DNA of 64,000 nucleotides. Source: Himantopus leucocephalus (Eukaryota; Chordata; Aves; Charadriiformes; Recurvirostridae). The position numbers and the translations under genes were made by a program. Location of the stretch: NCBI GenBank assembly GCA_003993805.1, contig RSEF01000021.1, positions 4,865,267 through 4,929,266 of the forward strand, read 5' to 3'. Below the pieces are notes generated by a model. The model was not told where the DNA came from. It was given only the letters and a program-made list of their open reading frames with translations, and searched no databases. Below, piece by piece: positions 13,440 through 27,304 of this stretch (positions within the stretch are counted from its first letter, which is position 1; each line of letters begins with the position of its first letter).

Positions 13440-13760
13440 CTCGGAGCAATGCCTTTTAAATGCGTTTCATTTACAGACATTAGCAGCAACTGCATCTTTA
13501 ACAAGGAGAAGGATGAGGAGACTAATGGATGGAGACAATTAACCAAAATATAAATCAGTGTCAGAGTCTCTGCATCTAGCAGAGGCAGCCAGGCGCCCGC
13601 AGGGTCTGGTGATTCTCGCAACACGCTGCTCGGAGTGACTGCAAAGAGCAATTGCAAAGGAGGGAGGGCAGGGAGAGGGGAAGGAGAAAATTTGGTTAAA
13701 ATTTAAATAATTTTCAATAATGGCTGCTTCCCTGCGTGCTGCAGCCCCCTCCAAAATGAA
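13440..13760. promoter_or_regulatory. Candidate intronic regulatory block with a G-quadruplex-type run
   Basis: It holds an ACTAATGG word, 'acaattaaccaaaatataaa', CpG-containing sequence (13585-13635), a four-run G motif at 13662-13680, and 'aaaatttaaataattttcaa'. The mix of AT-rich words and a G-rich core looks non-random for an intron. The regulatory reading is inference. Confidence 0.25.
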
Positions 13761-14094
13761 GAGGCAATGGTAACAGTAACCTCACCACAAATGCCATGCC
13801 CCATCCTCCTGACAGGGCGAGCCAGAATGAGCCCTGTGTGTCCCTTAGAGATTGTCCATCCTGCGGGCAGACAGGATTTGCTCTGCCCATGCTCCGAGCT
13901 GCAAGATCACACACAGTAACCTTTCGGTGCTTGATATCAGGCGTACAAAAAGCGCGGGTCACTCCGCAGAGGAGGTGTTTCACCTGCAGTGCAGCGCCAC
14001 TCAGCAGTGCCCAAAAAAGGCTGCTCCGGTGGTTAGGATATTCAGCACAAGTTTGGAACTCAAGCTGTCATTTTTCTGCTCCAATGTCCTGCCC

Positions 14095-14160
14095 AGACTT
14101 GGCTGGCACGTCAGCTAACCTCTCTGTGCTGCTGTTCTCCATCCACATGGGGATGCACAG
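14095..14160 (+). repeat. Possible MIR-like core fragment
   Basis: 'agctaacctctctgtgctgc' followed by 'tgttctccatccacatgggg' resembles the MIR core 'cttaacctctctgtgcctca' and 'gtttccccatctgtaaaatg'. No convincing extension is seen on either side. Confidence 0.35.
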
Positions 14161-15428
14161 GGGCACAGCGTGAGCAGGAGGCACTAGGCACCAAGAGGCA
14201 ACCCGGTACTTCAGCAACAGGAGTTCCAGATGTATCTGAGGTAGAAAAGAAGGAGCAATATTCTCAGAAGACACAAAATTGTCCAGAAACTGCAAGACAG
14301 TTAGCTGAGGAAACAGTGAATGAATCTAGCACCGGACCAGAGCGGGTAAGCCTTTTCCTAATACTTAACCAAATCAAAGGCAAACTGAAAACCCAGTCAA
14401 AAATGTATGACTGGCTTTGAAGGGATGCAAGGTAGAAGATTGATGACAGGTTTGGAAGAGAAGAGAGACTCAGAGAAGTAGCATGTGAGGGAATAAAAAC
14501 GAAAAATATTTCTTTTTAAATATGTTTCACTGGCTCTCCAGCCCCTTAACGATCACACAGTAAGTGCAGGGATTATATTAAATTTTACTGATCAATACAG
14601 TTGCCATAAAACTGTCCCGACCCTCTGCCCCTCCCCACAATAAAAAAAAAGAAAAAATCCAATATGCAAAAGGAGGAATGTCAGGGCTTGCAGGGGAAAA
14701 GACGCGAGGACATTGATTAAGCCAGGGAGAGCGGAGATCAGCGCGGGTGTGTGCCCATCCGTCCTCCGCACAAACCACACGTGTCACTCTGAGGAGCACG
14801 CTCGGGGGTTTCTTTTTCTTCCTCATGCTCAGCCTGACCGGATGCAAGTCCGGTTAGAGAGCAGATTTCAAGGGTACCCCTGGCTCAGGTAACAGATTCA
14901 CAGACTGTGTTTACCCTGCAGTCACTCCCTTGTACACACCAAACGCGCCCGTTCTAGCCAGGCCGGGTCCCTTGCCTGGCCGGCTCGGTACGCCAGGAAT
15001 GGCAGAGAGTTTGCAGCTCCAAGGAGATGACGGTATTACCAGAACCTGCAGCAACACAAGCGATTTTTTTCTTCTCCATCAACCTCCTCTCCCCTCTCCT
15101 CACCATCTCCCCAAAAGAGAAGTTTCTGGTGTAAGGATGAGACCAGTGTCACAGCCAGACTGTTGTCAGAGTCATTTAGCAACGAGCAGACAGCGTGAGC
15201 GTGTCGCTCAGGGCTACCCAAACTGGAGCATACGCCCAGGGACAGGACAAGCATGTAAATCAGTCAGTGACTGTGTGAAGGGAATAATGAGCTTTTTATG
15301 GAAGCCATTAAAAGGAAAACCCAGATTGGTCTATAAATACTGTTGCATCATTATAGCTCTGAGAAACAACCTTATGTAACAGCACAACTATGTAATGTCA
15401 GGACTGGTGTAAAACAACCACTCAAAGC

Positions 15429-15739
15429 CTCTCCTGTTTTTTAGTTAGCAATTTTTTAACCCCAAACACAAAACTAATAACCAATTTCCAAAGAAACGTA
15501 CGCACTCCAGCTCAGCCTTTGAAAAAAAATCCACCGTCCGTCTCCCNGCTCTCCTGTTTTTTAGTTAGCAATTTTTTAACCCCAAACCAAAACTAATAAC
15601 CAATTTCCAAAGAAACGTACACACTCCAGCTCAGCCTTTGAAAAAAAATCCACCGTCCGTCTCCCTACAATGCACAGGTAAATCTAGGGCTCGTTAAAAG
15701 GNCTACGATGCACAGGTAAATCTGGGGCTCGTTAAAAGG
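15429..15739. repeat. Two adjacent near-identical tandem duplications, each with a single N at the join
   Basis: 15429-15546 (118 bp) and 15549-15665 (117 bp) are nearly identical and are separated by an N at 15547. They differ by about one indel and a few substitutions. Directly after, 15665-15701 and 15703-15739 (37 bp each) are nearly identical around an N at 15702. The pattern suggests that overlapping contig ends were abutted instead of merged. A recent biological duplication is less likely. Confidence 0.85.
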
Positions 15740-15879
15740 CCCCACGAAGGCAGACGTGACCTGGGGATCACTGGCCATTGTGCTGCCGCAAGAGAAATAG
15801 CTGACTGCGGCTCTCACGTGAAATGCCACCAATATCACTCCTCTTCCCTTAACCTACAAAGTCCAGCCTCTGTGGGCCA

Positions 15880-15990
15880 TTTAATCACAGATCCATTGAT
15901 TTTAAGCCCCAGAAGGGACCGTTATATCTACCTCGTCTGACCTCCTGCACAGAACCTGTCAGAAAATCGCCCTATCGTACTCCCAGTTAA
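15880..15990 (-). mobile_element. Old CR1-type LINE tail (degenerate)
   Basis: The plus strand carries 'agccccagaagggaccgtta' followed by 'cgtctgacctcctgcacaga'. This is the antisense of the tail shared by older sauropsid CR1 families, whose sense strand reads like 'ggaggtcagactagatgatc' and 'ggtcccttctggcc'. Beyond about 15990 similarity fades. The element is much more diverged than the two young CR1 tails. Confidence 0.65.
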
Positions 15991-18900
15991 TAGTGGCAGC
16001 TCAGAGTGAAAAAAAATGTGTGACCTGTGTCTCTGCCCACTGGGAAGCAAATAGAGACCCCCCCCATCTCAGAATCCCAACCACACTGAATCAAGTGCCC
16101 TGGGAGTAGAATAATCTGTTTATTCCCAAGAGCTGATGAATCCTCTCAGCTTCTTCCTTACTAGTACATAAACCTTCCTACCCAGGCAAAAAAAAGCACG
16201 TTTCACAGGATGACCGCTCTGACTCCCTGCCACGCGCGCAGCACCAAATCAGTGCAGGATTAACCATCTTCCAGTCCAGCAGAGCTGAGAGTCATCTTGG
16301 GATAAGAAATTCTGCAAAATAACTTTCTCCTCAGCATCTCTTGCTTTGGCCTGGCACGGCCTTTGAGTGCCAGAGGTCCTTGAGCAGACAGGCAAGGTCA
16401 CTGTCTCCGACACTCCCAGGCAGTAAAACTGGGGTCACTGAGTCAGCAGAAACAGAGAAGGGATGGGGATCAGGGAAAGCTGGCAGCTCAGACCGATCAG
16501 GGCTCTTCCCCTCCTCCCTCACTCCTGCTTATCACCTTGCACACAGCTCAAACCATCCAGCAACATCTCCCTAATCGCACAGCGCACAGCCAATACCTTT
16601 CCTCTCAGGTCGACGGTGGACAGAACAGCCAGAGCAGGATAAGACCTAAAGCTGGGCACAGGAGGATTTGGGTCAAGGATTTGAAGGCTCTGATCAGGTG
16701 ACTAATAAAGAAGTGGATGGGGCCGGGGGGTGCAAGGGGGAGCAGCAGAGTTTGTTTCACTGTTAAACAATAGACAGCGTGACCCGCTGACAGGCTGTGT
16801 CACTTTTCCATCAGAGATAGGCAGATAAGCCCCAGGCAAAGAAGCTGGGTGCAAGCGGGCACGTGTATGTGCAGCTCTGGGGAGCAGAGGGGCGGCCTCC
16901 CTCCTCCAGCCCTCTCTGTGCCTCTTCCCGTCCCACTTCTCCTGCTCCAGGACCTCTCTGGCATAAGCTGGGCAGCCTCAGCTCCTCTGACCTGCCATGT
17001 GGCAAGCTGCTGGGAGGCAAGCTACCTTGAGATGCGCTTTCTGGCTCCCTCTCCTTCCAGTTCACCTCTAACTTCTCTATTTGCTGCAAAAACCTAGACC
17101 CAGCATCTACCCGCTGACTGACATTTGTAGCCAGCACCTTCACGTGCTGAACCAAGTGCAAACTGGCTCTGTTATTTAGGAATCCGGCTTGGGGTCTGCT
17201 GAAGCTAACGGAAAAGTTCCCACCTACCTCCAGTGCCACCGGAGTAAGCTGTGAGAATTCTGTGCTCTAGACAGAAGACAGAAGTACAATTTCCAGCAGG
17301 CAAAGCTCAGGGCACAGCTGCCCCTCATTCCCTGGTGATGTTTTTATCGCTTAGTCTTTTGGTTGCCTTTTAAAACTTCATCATTGATAAAAAAACCTCT
17401 CAGTCACTCTCTGTCCTTCTTAGACATCAGTCTTGACAGACCTTGACAACAATTTACCAGCACCCCACTTCTGCCTCTCCATCTCTCCACCTTCTGATGA
17501 GATGTCACCCATCAGACACAGGCAAAAAGGGAAGGAAAAGGGAAAGGTGAGGGAAGGGAAAAAAGCAAAGACGGAGGGGTAAACAAGTTTTGCCAACTGG
17601 AAGGAGCTGAGCAGCCTGAAAATCCCAACCCCAACCATGGGCAATACAGCCCTAATTCTCCCTGCAGAGTTATCTTGAAAAAAAAAGATCATCCTGCAAC
17701 ATCCCAAGCAAAATGCTCATGAAATTTCATTAATGCTCACGGCAGTTCATAAAAATGATCAGTAGAGCTGGCAATTCCAAAATTAGGTGGAAATAAGTCT
17801 AGAGATGTTTTTATTGTAATCGTGCTTTGTCATTCTGCTCTCTGAAAGCCCGTAAATAAAAATAAGATGGAACTACACCACATTGATGCTGGACTGGAGA
17901 TGGGGAAGAGATAAAGCACTGAAATGAAGCGCAAACCCAGTCTATCATTATACTGGCACCTTATCTGATAGTCGGTTTCGACATGTGCCCATTCGCTAAA
18001 GCGCCACAAAAGCATTCGGGAAGGGGGATGCCCATGCTAGACATTTTAGCCTCAGATTCCCCCTCCTGTCTGCAGTAATGCAGATAGGGCTTCTCAGTTT
18101 GAAAAACTATCAGACAGGCCTAATGCATCTGGAATCCTGCATTTCCACCACAGTTGTCATCTTGAAGCCAAAAAGCTTACTGTGCAGCAGGATAAAGGAG
18201 CACGGTGACTTCTGAGAAAAGGAGAAGGGCACAAAGCATTGGAAATAATGAAAGCCCGAATCTAAACAAGGTAGGGAAAACCTTAAACACAGTCAAGTCA
18301 CTTTACTACTCCTCCATCACCAGCAGGATACACCGGCCCTCCAGATGAGACACCTCACCCAGACTTGTAGAAAGTACAGGGCTTACAACAGCATGGCGTA
18401 AGCACTGTGCCAGACTCGGTGGCAAGGTGCAGCTCCTGGGAAGCACCATCCCCATATCACGCTTGCACTGCTGTTCACAGCAGTCTCCTGCTCTTTGTGC
18501 CAGCCTTACCGCCCCGGCTCTCTCTGAGCTCTCTCTTCCTGAGGCAGGAAGCCTGAAGGTCTTGTGCTATTTTCCTCTCGTAAGGACATGGAACCCAGTA
18601 CCCCAAGCTGGCAAGAAGCCTGAAGGTTAGTTACAGACTCTTTTCTCCTGCCTGCCATTTTTTCTTGGTGCAGATGTGCATCCCAGTACACACATGACTA
18701 GTCCCTTGAAAACATCTTTGACTTCTACCTTCTACGCACACATTCGTCGGGCAGCAACCCAACACAAATTCACCACAGTTCAGAAGGATTTTCCATAATG
18801 GTCCATCTTCATCATCTCATCTGCCACAACCAGTACAAGTGTCTGTACATTCTTCCTCTGAACATCCATCAAGCTCATACTATCGATCACCGCCTCGCTC

Positions 18901-21900
18901 CCCGAGCACAGGCTACAGCTCACCTCGGCCACTAATAGAAAAAATTTCACTACAAGAATAACGAAGGCAACCATGGCAAGCAGAAATGCAGTTGGAAGGT
19001 GGGGTGTCACATACTTGTGCACCCCCTTATTGTGAATCAAGTGCATTTCATGAATACCTAAAACTGTCTCCATCCTGCTCCTCCCCTGCCTCCTCACTAC
19101 ACACACCTTGTGAGTCAACCTCCAACACTCCCTGCTCCACGGACTCCTGCAGCTCATGTTGGATCCCTCCCTCATCCTAGAGCTTCAGCATCTCTTCGGT
19201 TTCCTTTCCACCATTTCCCAGGGGCTTAGTGTGTTCCCATACAAATTTCTAAACCCTTTTTTCAGTTCCTCGCTTTGTCATTAACACCAACCTAATCACC
19301 CCTGCTTACCCCAAATTCCTAGGTCTCCCATGTTGGATATCCAAACTTGTCCCTTAAAAAAATACTTCTGAAAACTCTGTTACTTGTCAGAATCCAAGTC
19401 ACACCCAGCCTCAGCCTGTCAGCTAAGCAGCTGCTCCTGCTGCACACGTGCAAGCACAGGGAAGGGCCAAACCATTCCTCTGCCTGCAGCACCAGGCAGC
19501 CTGGAGCTCCTGCTTTTTCTCCTGACAGGTTTTTTGGCACGTCTGATTTGCACCAAAATCAATGGGCTTGTCCTGCTGACATGCAGAGCGTTCCCTGAAG
19601 TTTTGGACTTGCTTAGATGCTGCGTTCCAATGTTCCTCAGGAACAGAGGAATAGAAATGTTTTGCTCAGCCAGTAAAAAGAATGTGTCGCTGACACGCGG
19701 CTGGTGTGCCTAATGGATATAAGGTCTCTTTAAATATCCCAAATTCCCCTCATTTTCTCAATTCATTAAGCCGCCTGCTTTGAACTGATGAAATATTAAA
19801 ATACTCAGATGAGCAATTTTAAATGGGTGATAGGGTATAAGTTTAGACAATGAACAGTGGAAACTGATGATCTACAGGAATCACTCACATATTCTATGTA
19901 TTAAGGACAAGACATATTTGAATCCTTTCAATTTCACAGTAGAGTGTGAAGAGGGAGGTCAGAAAACCTCCTATTCCTGAAACATACACTTGAAGTTTTG
20001 ATCCAACATACAATGTAAAAGCAGAAGGATGTGATTTTCTTTTCGATGCAGCTGAAATCTATCAAGAATGCTCCCCAAAAGCTGCAACCAAGCTTACGTA
20101 TATCTCAACAATATACCAAGGCCGTAAGATGCCTTCACATGCTCAGTTTATCCAGAATCCTTCCAGTTGCCCTACAAAAGGTCCATTATACCCCTCCTCC
20201 CATGACAGATACACTACAGAGATGAAACATACTGGGGATAAATATGAGGAGAGTTACTCTGGATTAAATATTCCCTCTTGCCTTGTAGGTATCTAACAGC
20301 TTTTCTCACCCACCTAATTTAAAATATAAACGTATTTTTCTAGCTTTAAAATGAAGGCTGGAACTAGTTCATCAGCTACCTATTCACCTTTAGCACTTCT
20401 CTGACTCTCTGCTACTACATAAATGGTCTCCTTGCCCTAACCCACCCCTATAGCCAAATGAAGCTTCCTGGGAATGAATATAAGAGCAAAAAGTACTGCC
20501 AATGAAATAATGATGAAATAATTATTTCAGATGAAACCAATAGGTACTAATTTTCTCCTCCCTGTTCATCCATTCTTCCCTACAAGTATGGTTGTTCCAG
20601 AATCTGCACAAACCACGCCATAGATAAGGCCTTGTTTGCCGTTATCCCTACAAGAAAGGGAGAAGCAAAAGCTACTCAGGTCACTCTGCTCTACATGACT
20701 CCTGAAAATCACAGCCTAATTCACCCACTCACATGTGCCCTGGGGAGTCTCTGTGCAGGAATACAAGCACCTTCTAGAACTGAATTTCATCAGTGCCCTC
20801 CACCAAGATGGTGTCAAGAACGACTTTCTTTGTTTCCTGCCAGCACCAATTTTTTTTGGGGGGGTTAGATCCACAAATAAGAAGAAACCGTTTACTCTGT
20901 AGCACAGAGCCAGAAGTCTGCCCTGGTGCCATCTGAAGTCCCCAAAAAGCAGCTGATGGAACTTCAGGCCCATGCGTAGCAGCTCCTCCCATTTTATCTC
21001 AGTATCTACACTTTCAAACTTCACATGGATGCTTTATGGGTGATCAAACACAAGCAAAGGTTGCTCGTATTTTTTTCTAAAGAACCGGAGGCTTAGCTCC
21101 TTGGCTGAACCTTCCCCAGCGCTCTTCATTCTGTCACAGAACGTTCTTGTTAATGTCTATCAGCTATGTGGATTTGGTGTGGGTTTACTTTACTTCTCTT
21201 CTTCCAGTTAAACAAAAGAACATATCCATTTACTTGTTGGGCAACTATTGTCTAAAATCAAACAGGTATGTCACTGTTTGATGAATAAACTGAGTTCACC
21301 CATCTGGAAAGTCTTTTCCTTCCAGCATATTGTCTCCACACAGCCATGCCTTGATTGCCAACAACTCTGGCATTAGCCAAGAGCTTCCTTGTATTTATCA
21401 GCTTTACCTTCAGGAACCACGTCCTGGTTCACAGCTTTAACAGTTACAAAGGTGAGAGCTCTTTGTATATTCCGCCAAGATGAGGATTAAAACATTTCCT
21501 TAAGCAGTCTACGTCCCAAAGCCACCGCAGAAATAAACTGGAAGGGACAAATTCAGCCTCCTGTTAAGTAACTGTCCTCCCCATACCAATTCAGAAGTCA
21601 CAGTTAATACATTCTGCAGCCTTTCACTGGGATCTTTTTAAGTTTTCTATAGCATACAGTCAAGAGTCAGCTTCTCAGTTGTCCTCTAAAGTCATCACGA
21701 GTTATGGTCTGCAGGTCTACATACAGTTGGTATCTCACCAGTCTTCTCTGCCCTGACTTAAATCAGATGGACAAACTCTGACTCATTCCGTTTAGTTCAG
21801 CACACTGTCAGCTTTTTCAATAGGGGCTACTGCTTCAGCCCTGCTGCGCGTTGGTGTCGAGGCAGAAATCAGTGACTGACATGGAAGGGTTGAAGGCAGG

Positions 21901-24900
21901 TCCCCATTTGAGGGCACTCTTGTCCCTCTGCCACTGTCTGATTTTTCTGCTGTAACTTAAAGGTGCTCATCTGACAAACACCAGCTTTTTTAGCAGCAGA
22001 TGCTAAAGACTGCAGGGCGAAAAAGGGCCACATCGAGCTTCCAGGTGCTAAAAACTTCTTGCGACCTTTTAGTACCTACTTCAGGGCTCCTAGATTAAAA
22101 GGCAAAACTTACTAGGAAAAATAAATACATAGCCCAGAAGCCATCCTATATCAATCCTTAAAGGGCAGAGCAGCAGGACGCTCTGGCACTTGCTAACGTT
22201 ACCTGCATCACACAGCAATACTTTCTGCTGAGTCAGGATCAGCCTTGACATGTTCAGAACCATCTACTTTTCAATCCTCCTCTCCTGCTTTCTTTTTCTC
22301 TCCCTGTGTATCTTCCAAAGGAATGAATTAAATCGGTGAATTTCCCTTTACTTTTCTTCTCCTGTCCCATTTCCCATGCATTTTTCATCTGCTTCTTCCA
22401 CTTGGCCTGATTTGTTTAATGTCCTCTTCCTTCTTGACTAACCTGTTTCATTCCTCCTTAAATACAGTTTTCTAAAGAGTGTGCAGCTGTACCACATAGC
22501 CCGAGTACGTACACATGACAATGCAGTGTGAGCACTGCTGTTTAAACTCAGTTCTGGCTGAGTACGGGTTTATGCTAGGGTTAATCAATGTGGAAAGGCC
22601 CATGAAGTGTGTTATAGTCAGATTTAAACACACACATGCACACGGATACACAGGTACTTGGCCAAGTATCTGCTTGTCTAAAACACATTCTAATACGGTT
22701 GGTGCCCATCCAGAAAGGCTCGTTACACACCACTGTAATCTTTGTTTAAACTGTGGTTGTTAAATGCATTTTATTTGCTCTGGGCAAATGATGTCTTTGT
22801 TTTCCTTCCATCTCCTCATGCAGCCTTCGTGTGGCACGTACCTGGATAAAACTATCCCCTGGCAGGCCCAGTAAGCTTGGAGTGTCCCCTCGGGTGGCTT
22901 TGTGTTCATACGGCAGTGAAAAGACTCTCTTGCATTCTCCTGCCTCTTCCCTTTGCCACTGTTTTGTGCCTGCCACCAGCACAGGACTTTGAAGACAGAA
23001 ATGCTGCCTTGGATATTCTTTCAGAGTTTGCCTACCATGCAGCCAAAAGCTAAAGTGTGTGGCTGAACGTCAAGATGCCCAGCTCCATTCTCTGCTATGC
23101 TCCCTGCCTTTTTACGCACCTTTAACCAAAGTACTTACCACCTTCTTTCCTACCAGTCAGGCCATCTTTAACAAGGGCAACACTAAACAACTCTTGATTT
23201 CCTTGGAAACAGGGATGGCTTAATTGCGCTGACAGTGTCTCGAAATTCTCAGGTGGGCATAACGTTTATTCCGTCCTGAGCTGCATCACTGCGTGGTATT
23301 AACATGCATGGCCTCTTATCTGTTTCTCACTCACCTCCCTGCAGTTCCCTCAAGACATCAAGTGGCAACAAATAGAAGGAAAATCCTTTTCCTCCCTGGA
23401 ACTCCTTTTTATTCCACAATTTATTTTCATGAGATGCCTCACCCTCAGAAAGGTAATCCTGCCTGTGGTGCTGAGCAACTGTGACTCACGCTGAAATTAA
23501 TGGGAGCAGAGAGTGGGCATCTTGTGGTGGAGACCAGGCTTTAACCTTGCATTCACTATTTCAAAATTTGACAAGCTTGTCTTGAAATAAAAGGAGAAGT
23601 GCATCATTTAACAAACAATTTTAACCCATTTCAGCAAATTATTCCAGGAACAGTATGTCCATACAAGAGAATTCTACCTTAAAAGGACAATTTTAAAAGA
23701 AGTCTAGCTGTAAACAAAAACTTAAACCTGTATTAACTTCAAAGCTTGAAAGGGAAAGGAGCAAAGCACCTGGCAAGACAAGGAGAGATCCTAATCTCCC
23801 CTTTCAGGACAATTCCCCTATGTCAAGCTTTTGGTTCTTTGCATATAGAATGATTTGTACCCAATTAAATGTCTTTTTATCCCTGGCAATGCAGACAGCA
23901 ATTCTTAAGGTGGCTAAAGCCAATGAATCCAGCTATCCTCTGACAACTCGGAAAGGAAGATCAAAGACCAACTTACGACAAAGAGGCAGATAAATTAAGA
24001 TGGCAGTGCTCACACCTGCTTGATTTAACATAGCATGGTGGCCGTGTGTATTGATGCAGGTGTGGTGCATCCTAACGATTTCCTGGCATGAGTTTGGGAT
24101 GACCTGGGTAACTCCCATGTGCTGAATGATGCAGGTCACTGAGAACAAAGGTCAGCTAAACCTTTTTGCCACTCCGTGATGTATTTTAGATATGCCAGAT
24201 GTTTTACACAACCATGTGGCAATTTAGGTCACTTAAATACAACCTTTTTATGTACCAACACATAAACACACAAATCACTTTCTTTGCCACATAGCATAAC
24301 ACGTTGTTTTCTGAACTAGATGGATGGGGACAACTTTTCATAGTTAGATTAACCATTTAATCTGCAAAAGCAAAACTTCTGTTCCCAGGAGGAACTACCG
24401 ATGTTTCTGCCAGGAGAGAGCTAAACAGTTAAGTTGAGGAAGCCAAGAAGTGTACTTGTTGACATAAAAATCAGACCATTATTTTATTCTATGCATTGCA
24501 AGTTCAGAATATTTTTTTAAGATAGGGATTCTAATTTCTAAAGGTGTTTGCACCCTTAGTTGCCATTGTACAGAATTGTTGTTCACATGGCTATTAATTA
24601 AGGCTTGTGTCAGCACTTCCATTACAAACCTCTGCCTTTTAGGAGTTTATAACTCAGCCATAAAACTTTGCTCTAGGCTGAAATTTATCATGAAAGGATC
24701 TGCCTGGAAGGAATCCATTCTTTTCTATTTCAGAGTCCCAAGAGCTTATAGCAACAAACCAGGGGTTTTATTCTAAAGGCTGCCATACAAAAAACTTCAG
24801 CTGTTTTTTATAGGAGTGCTGGCTGAGATGGGCCTTCTAGACTGGCTTCCAGATGCTTACTGATCAGGGCGGGGTTCTGTATTCTTAACATTGTGAATTT

Positions 24901-25014
24901 TAGGAATTATGGGGTTTTATGCTTCAGGGCCAAAGTCTGTGCTTACTTTGATACCAGTGAATACCTCTACCCTCACTCGTTCCCTAATGGAGTATGAATC
25001 AATGCGGACACACA

Positions 25015-25290
25015 GGGAGTGTAGTGATAGGACGCAGGGTAACAGCTTCAAACTGGAAGAGGGGAGATTTAGATTAGATATCAGGAGGAAATTCTTCACC
25101 GTGCAGGCGGTGAGCCCCTGGCGCAGGTTGCCCAGAGAAGCTGTGGCTGCCCCATCCCTGGAGGTGTTCAAGGCCAGGTTGGACGGGGCTTGGAGCACCC
25201 TGGGCTGGTGGGAGGTGTCCCTGCCCAGGGCAGGGGGGCGGAACTAGATGATCTGTACGGTCCCTTCCAACTCTAACCATTCTATGATTC
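25015..25290 (+). mobile_element. CR1 LINE 3' end, young avian type, 5'-truncated
   Basis: Plus-strand CR1 tail. Landmarks in order: tagtgataggacgcagggta, the 'aactggaagaggggagattt' segment, 'ggttgcccagagaagctgtg', 'ccctggaggtgttcaaggcc', 'gcagggggg', 'ggaactagatgatctg', and the terminal 'ggtcccttccaactc' with 'attctatgattc' at 25279-25290. It is about 275 bp long and 5'-truncated as usual. A 112-codon open frame starting at 24909 runs into this element and is not a gene. Confidence 0.93.
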
Positions 25291-27304
25291 CCACCCTTCG
25301 CTCCCCACTGCCTCCACTGAGCCTCCTGGGGATGCCAAGACTTAATTCATACTCCAGAACTCAATTAAATATAGATGGACTCATCTCTCCAGGTGCACGG
25401 TTTAGGCTATGACCTTCACACGCCAATGCTGCCAACAGAACAGTCCAAATTGTCCTCAGGTTGCGGGGAGGGAGGGAGTAGGTATGTATGAATAGGTTAA
25501 AACGACAGAGACTATTTGTCCTTCACTTCTCTGCTGCCCACATTCACTCTTGTACTGCAGTTTTTTGGGGGGAGCAGACAGAACTTGTTAGCACTGTGTC
25601 TGAAGGGCATGTGATGGAGATGGAAGTAATTTCTAATCCTCTCTGCTCCTGTAACTAATGCTTGCATTTGCAAAACATTCGGAGGCTTGCAGATATAACA
25701 GAGAAATGCCCACATCAGCCGCAATACTGATAGGTATGTCTCTCTAAAGCTCTTAAACAACGTCTCTTGAGTAAACACTACATTTGCTGCACTGAGTCTA
25801 ATACGCATTAAGTCCTGTCACAAAAGTCATCAGATGAAATTATTTGTACTCCCTTGTCCAAACCATCTGATCTCTACAGAGTATGAATCAGTTCTTAAAT
25901 GTTTGTGAAGCGTCTAACATGCAGTGGGCACCTCCACAAGTAGTAGTAGTAATATTTTCCTACTGTTTGTAAATCTCTAACTGAACAGGAAGTTTAGACA
26001 AAGCATCAGAAACTACATTTAGCAAAACAAAAAAGTTATTAGCAGACTGCTATTTGCAAGCAGATCCAATGGACCAGATCCTGATTTCTACAGTATCCAC
26101 ATAGGAAGCACACACAGAACCAGATTCTGAACTGCTCTGCACCCTATCTACCTCCTTTTCTTCTGTGTTCTCCAAGAAGTTTCACAGGTGCGCAGACTAA
26201 TTTGTCTTGTTTCAGAAAACAAGCAGCACCTGCCAGGCTCAACCATTTCCCTCTCATGTGGCAACTGAGTATAAAAGAGAAATTTCCAAATTCCACAGGT
26301 TTTTTTTAGTACACAGGCAAATTTCCACAGCTATATTTTTAAAGAATTAGAAAAGTTTATGACTACTAGCAACACATAAAGAAAATGCACTATGCTCAGG
26401 GTATCAACTGACCCCGAGTTCACAAAGTAATATTCATGTTTGTGACTGGGTATCTCCAATTTACAAATTTCCACCTTCTGTTACTGCAGGAAACTAGACT
26501 TCAGCAATCCTTCTCTTCTCACAATTCACACTTCTATGTAATTTCTTTTATTTATGCTTTGTAAAACACTTGTCGCCTTTTGAATGTCAACTTTTTCCTG
26601 AGATGACTTGTAAATACTCTTGCACTGCACTTTTGCAGCTGCAGTTCAACACATTCATACTTCACATTACAAAATGCAGAGTCCTGTTGGCTCCAATACT
26701 TCATACTTGAACACTGCAGCCAGACACCTACATGCATAAGTTTTTGCAGGACCAGGGCGTCTCAGTGGTATCATATTATCTAAAGCATCTGTCATCCAGT
26801 GATTCTTGTAATTTGTAATTTGCACCTTTTAAGGAAGGACTGGTTTAAGTTGGCTAAACACAACACTGCAACTCCTGAGCAATTCAGAAGCATCAGTTTG
26901 GCTTTCAATGAGCCTTTTGTGCAAAGAATCACTGTTGCAAACGAGATGCAGACTCCCATGTCTCTCATGTCAGGAAATAAATCTGGGCCACTCCAACTTT
27001 GCGCTCTTCCAAAAAGGGACCAGCATAAACATATCAAAACCAGTAACGGGCTTTCTTTACAAGTCTAATCAATTCTCTCTTCCAGCATAAAACAGGCCAT
27101 TTCCCCCCAAAGACAAATTTCCCCAAAACAAAAACAAAAGAAAGGAGACGTGGTAAAGGGGAGAAAAAGGAACAAAGGAGGAAGAAAAAAACCCCACAGC
27201 ACTAACAATTAGAAATGTTCTTTTACATCTAACAGCATCCATATGCCAGTAACATATCATAAACTCTTAGCCTACCATACAAAGAGGGTGCCCCAAAATG
27301 GTAC

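Larger units (their letters stand above)
5865..27304 (-). other. SAMD11: SAMD11 intron between the 51-bp and 125-bp exons (21,440 bp)
   Basis: The borders are set by the two recognised exons: donor at 27304-27303 and acceptor at 5866-5865 on the minus strand. I recall the human intron as only a few kilobases, so this one appears expanded. It contains a young minus-strand CR1 (9465-9765), a young plus-strand CR1 (25015-25290), an old CR1 tail (15880-15990), N-flanked tandem duplications (15429-15739) and candidate regulatory blocks (7535-7760, 13440-13760). The parts 10000-13400, 16100-24900 and 25300-27300 otherwise show only unremarkable intronic sequence. Confidence 0.85.

Noticed and set aside
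24909..25247. 112-codon plus-strand open frame
   Set aside because: It runs into the CR1 3' UTR tail, which is non-coding.
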